Positions 62,839 through 64,000 of a DNA stretch of 64,000 nucleotides are shown here, one piece after another. The DNA comes from Bacillus sp. EB106-08-02-XG196 (GTDB taxonomy: Bacteria > Bacillota > Bacilli > Bacillales > Cytobacillaceae): assembly GCF_013396335.1 (NCBI RefSeq), contig NZ_JABWSY010000003.1:1-64000 (forward strand), given 5' to 3'. A model generated the notes under the pieces. The model saw only the letters and a program-made list of their open reading frames with translations. It did not search any database and was not told the DNA's origin. Every line of letters starts with the position of its first letter. Position 1 is the first letter of the stretch. The translations under genes and the position numbers were made by a program.

Positions 62839-63642
62839 ATGTTGATATATGAAGCACATCATTTTGATTTAATATCAAACTATCATACATTGAATCTAAA
62901 CTTTCCAAGCCATCTCCATCGTGGTTTTGAATTATTATTCCTCGTTGATGGGGAAATGGAAGTCATTATTAGTCAGAGAAGTTACCATTTAAAAACTGGA
63001 CAATTCTTACTCATATTGCCGTATGAAATTCACTCGTTTATTACAGAATTACATTCTCGAGCTAAAATTTGTATTTTTTCGCCAGACTATGTTCCGACAT
63101 TTCAAAAAATGATAGAAAATAGTTCACTTGAAAATCCAGTTTTCAACCTATCTTTAGAAGCAAATACACTAATTTCTAGGACACTTTTCAAAGAAAGCCT
63201 AAATCTGCTTGAACAAAAAGCCTGTCTCTATTTAATATTATCAGAGCTAATGGGACAAACTAGCCTAATTAAAGGTGAAAAACAAGATCCAGAGTTGCTA
63301 CATAAGTTGCTAACCTATATTCAGGACCATTTTACAGAATCAATCTCTTTAAAAAGTATCGCTAGTACTTTAGGTTACAGTTATAATTATTTATCGAAGT
63401 ATTTTAATACCCATATTCATATGTCTTTTGTGGATTTTTTAAATGAAACCCGAGTAAACTATGCTTGTTACCTATTAATCTATACAGAAAAAAATATGAC
63501 CGAAATTTCTTTTCTTTGTGGTTATGAAAGTATACGTTCATTCAATCGTAACTTTGTAAAGATAAAATTATGTACACCAAAGGAATACCGAGAAAAGAAA
63601 CCCCAGTCGTTTATGGATTTGTATCCTATCAATATTACATAA
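62839..63642 (+). CDS. AraC family transcriptional regulator with cupin domain
   Basis: A protein of about 267 residues: an N-terminal cupin sugar-sensing domain (NFPSHLHRGFELLFLVDGEMEV, QFLLILPYEIHSF) and a C-terminal double HTH (SLKSIASTLGYSYNYLSKYFN and MTEISFLCGYESIRSFNRNFVK). It starts at ATG 62839 behind GGGG; ATG 62746 is another in-frame option but would leave only 39 bp for the divergent promoters. It most likely controls the ThuA/oxidoreductase operon. Confidence 0.85.
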   Translation: MLIYEAHHFDLISNYHTLNLNFPSHLHRGFELLFLVDGEMEVIISQRSYHLKTGQFLLILPYEIHSFITELHSRAKICIFSPDYVPTFQKMIENSSLENPVFNLSLEANTLISRTLFKESLNLLEQKACLYLILSELMGQTSLIKGEKQDPELLHKLLTYIQDHFTESISLKSIASTLGYSYNYLSKYFNTHIHMSFVDFLNETRVNYACYLLIYTEKNMTEISFLCGYESIRSFNRNFVKIKLCTPKEYREKKPQSFMDLYPINIT

Positions 63643-63785
63643 TCCTAGATTTAGGGGGGAAGTTACAAGCACAGTCTCTTAACTGGCATGAGACCTGCGT
63701 GCCAGGTTCTGGTGGTGTGAAAAGTAAACCAAATCCACCATTAGAGTCTTCAATTTATTTTGCTTGAATATTACTAACAAAAATA

Positions 63786-63834
63786 AAAAGCCTTGGAAAA
63801 GTAAAGAAACCTTTTTGGAAACAAGGCTTTTTTC
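63786..63834 (+). terminator. terminator downstream of the AraC gene
   Basis: AAAAAGCCTTG and CAAGGCTTTTTT with a long loop holding an inner weak stem. It is about 145 bases after the AraC gene; between them no gene is seen. Confidence 0.7.
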
Positions 63835-63908
63835 CATTCTTTGGAGAATATATAAAAGAAGGGTACAATTAATAAAATTGAAGTATAGAAAAAATGGCGG
63901 TGATATTG

Positions 63909-64000
63909 ATGTTATCACAACAAGAAATCCTAGAAGAATTATCCAAAAATATAAATTCATGGAAAGTAAAATACGGTGTAAAACGAATTGGTTTATTTGG
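63909..64000 (+). CDS. nucleotidyltransferase domain protein (partial, runs off the window)
   Basis: The first 30 codons start MLSQQEILEELSKN and reach YGVKRIGLFG, the beginning of the minimal nucleotidyltransferase motif (GLFGSxARGE). GGCGGTG precedes the ATG. Such proteins are often MntA-type partners of HEPN toxins, but the rest lies outside the window. Confidence 0.65.
   Translation, partial: MLSQQEILEELSKNINSWKVKYGVKRIGLF

Overview
The window looks like chromosomal DNA of a low-GC, Gram-positive, spore-forming-type Bacillaceae bacterium (Bacillus/Neobacillus-like). The basis is strong AGGAGG ribosome-binding sites, frequent GTG and TTG starts, many U-tailed terminators, CcpA-type cre sites, lipoproteins with Bacillus-type signal sequences, and gene orders that resemble the B. 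subtilis yes (rhamnogalacturonan) and hut loci. No rRNA, tRNA, CRISPR array or intact insertion sequence was seen.

Region 1 (1-13.8 kb) is a flavin-rich catabolic cluster: a meta-cleavage hydrolase, an extradiol dioxygenase, three FAD-dependent dehydrogenases of the fumarate reductase/ketosteroid dehydrogenase fold, an HsaA-like flavin monooxygenase, an in-operon FAD synthetase, a PEP-mutase/isocitrate-lyase-family lyase, an SDR, a HbpS/GlcG protein, a racemase-fold protein lacking both racemase cysteines, and both ETF subunits. I infer desaturation/aromatisation of an alicyclic or aromatic compound followed by extradiol ring cleavage; the substrate is unknown.

Region 2 (13.9-36.7 kb) is a pectin (rhamnogalacturonan I) utilisation locus: a secreted PL11 lyase on the minus strand, two GH105 unsaturated rhamnogalacturonyl hydrolases, a GH115-like protein, a rhamnogalacturonan acetylesterase, a GH42 beta-galactosidase, rhamnose mutarotase, a YesMN two-component system, two paralogous solute-binding lipoproteins, two ABC permeases, a DUF624 protein and an esterase. 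cre sites precede the lyase and the second binding protein.

Region 3 (36.8-49.5 kb) holds a CAP-domain lipoprotein and a histidine utilisation locus. A sigma-54 enhancer-binding protein is divergent from hutU, and between them lie palindromic enhancer candidates, a perfect cre and a near-perfect -24/-12 promoter. The hut genes are interleaved with a YjiH-type transporter, an M20 peptidase and an NhaC-type antiporter; hutG and hutP are not in the window.

Region 4 (49.9-59.3 kb) is mixed. It has a truncated AEC transporter, Uma2, an isochorismatase-fold hydrolase with a divergent Lrp regulator, then a candidate selenoprotein locus: a small protein whose only uninterrupted frame contains two in-frame TGA codons, a TlpA-like thioredoxin, and a HesB-like protein with one in-frame TGA. 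Each of the three TGAs is followed after 23-26 nt by a hairpin whose apical loop carries GG, the geometry of bacterial SECIS elements. CsoR-type operators lie upstream. A copper regulon (csoR, copZ, copA) with matching operators follows, then a small siroheme/Fe-S-type protein.

Region 5 (59.6-64 kb) has two Gfo/Idh/MocA oxidoreductases and a ThuA-like protein divergent from an AraC-type regulator, then the start of a nucleotidyltransferase gene. Across the whole window five intergenic arrays share a 52-bp (51-53) repeat period and internal palindromic arms but have different sequences.
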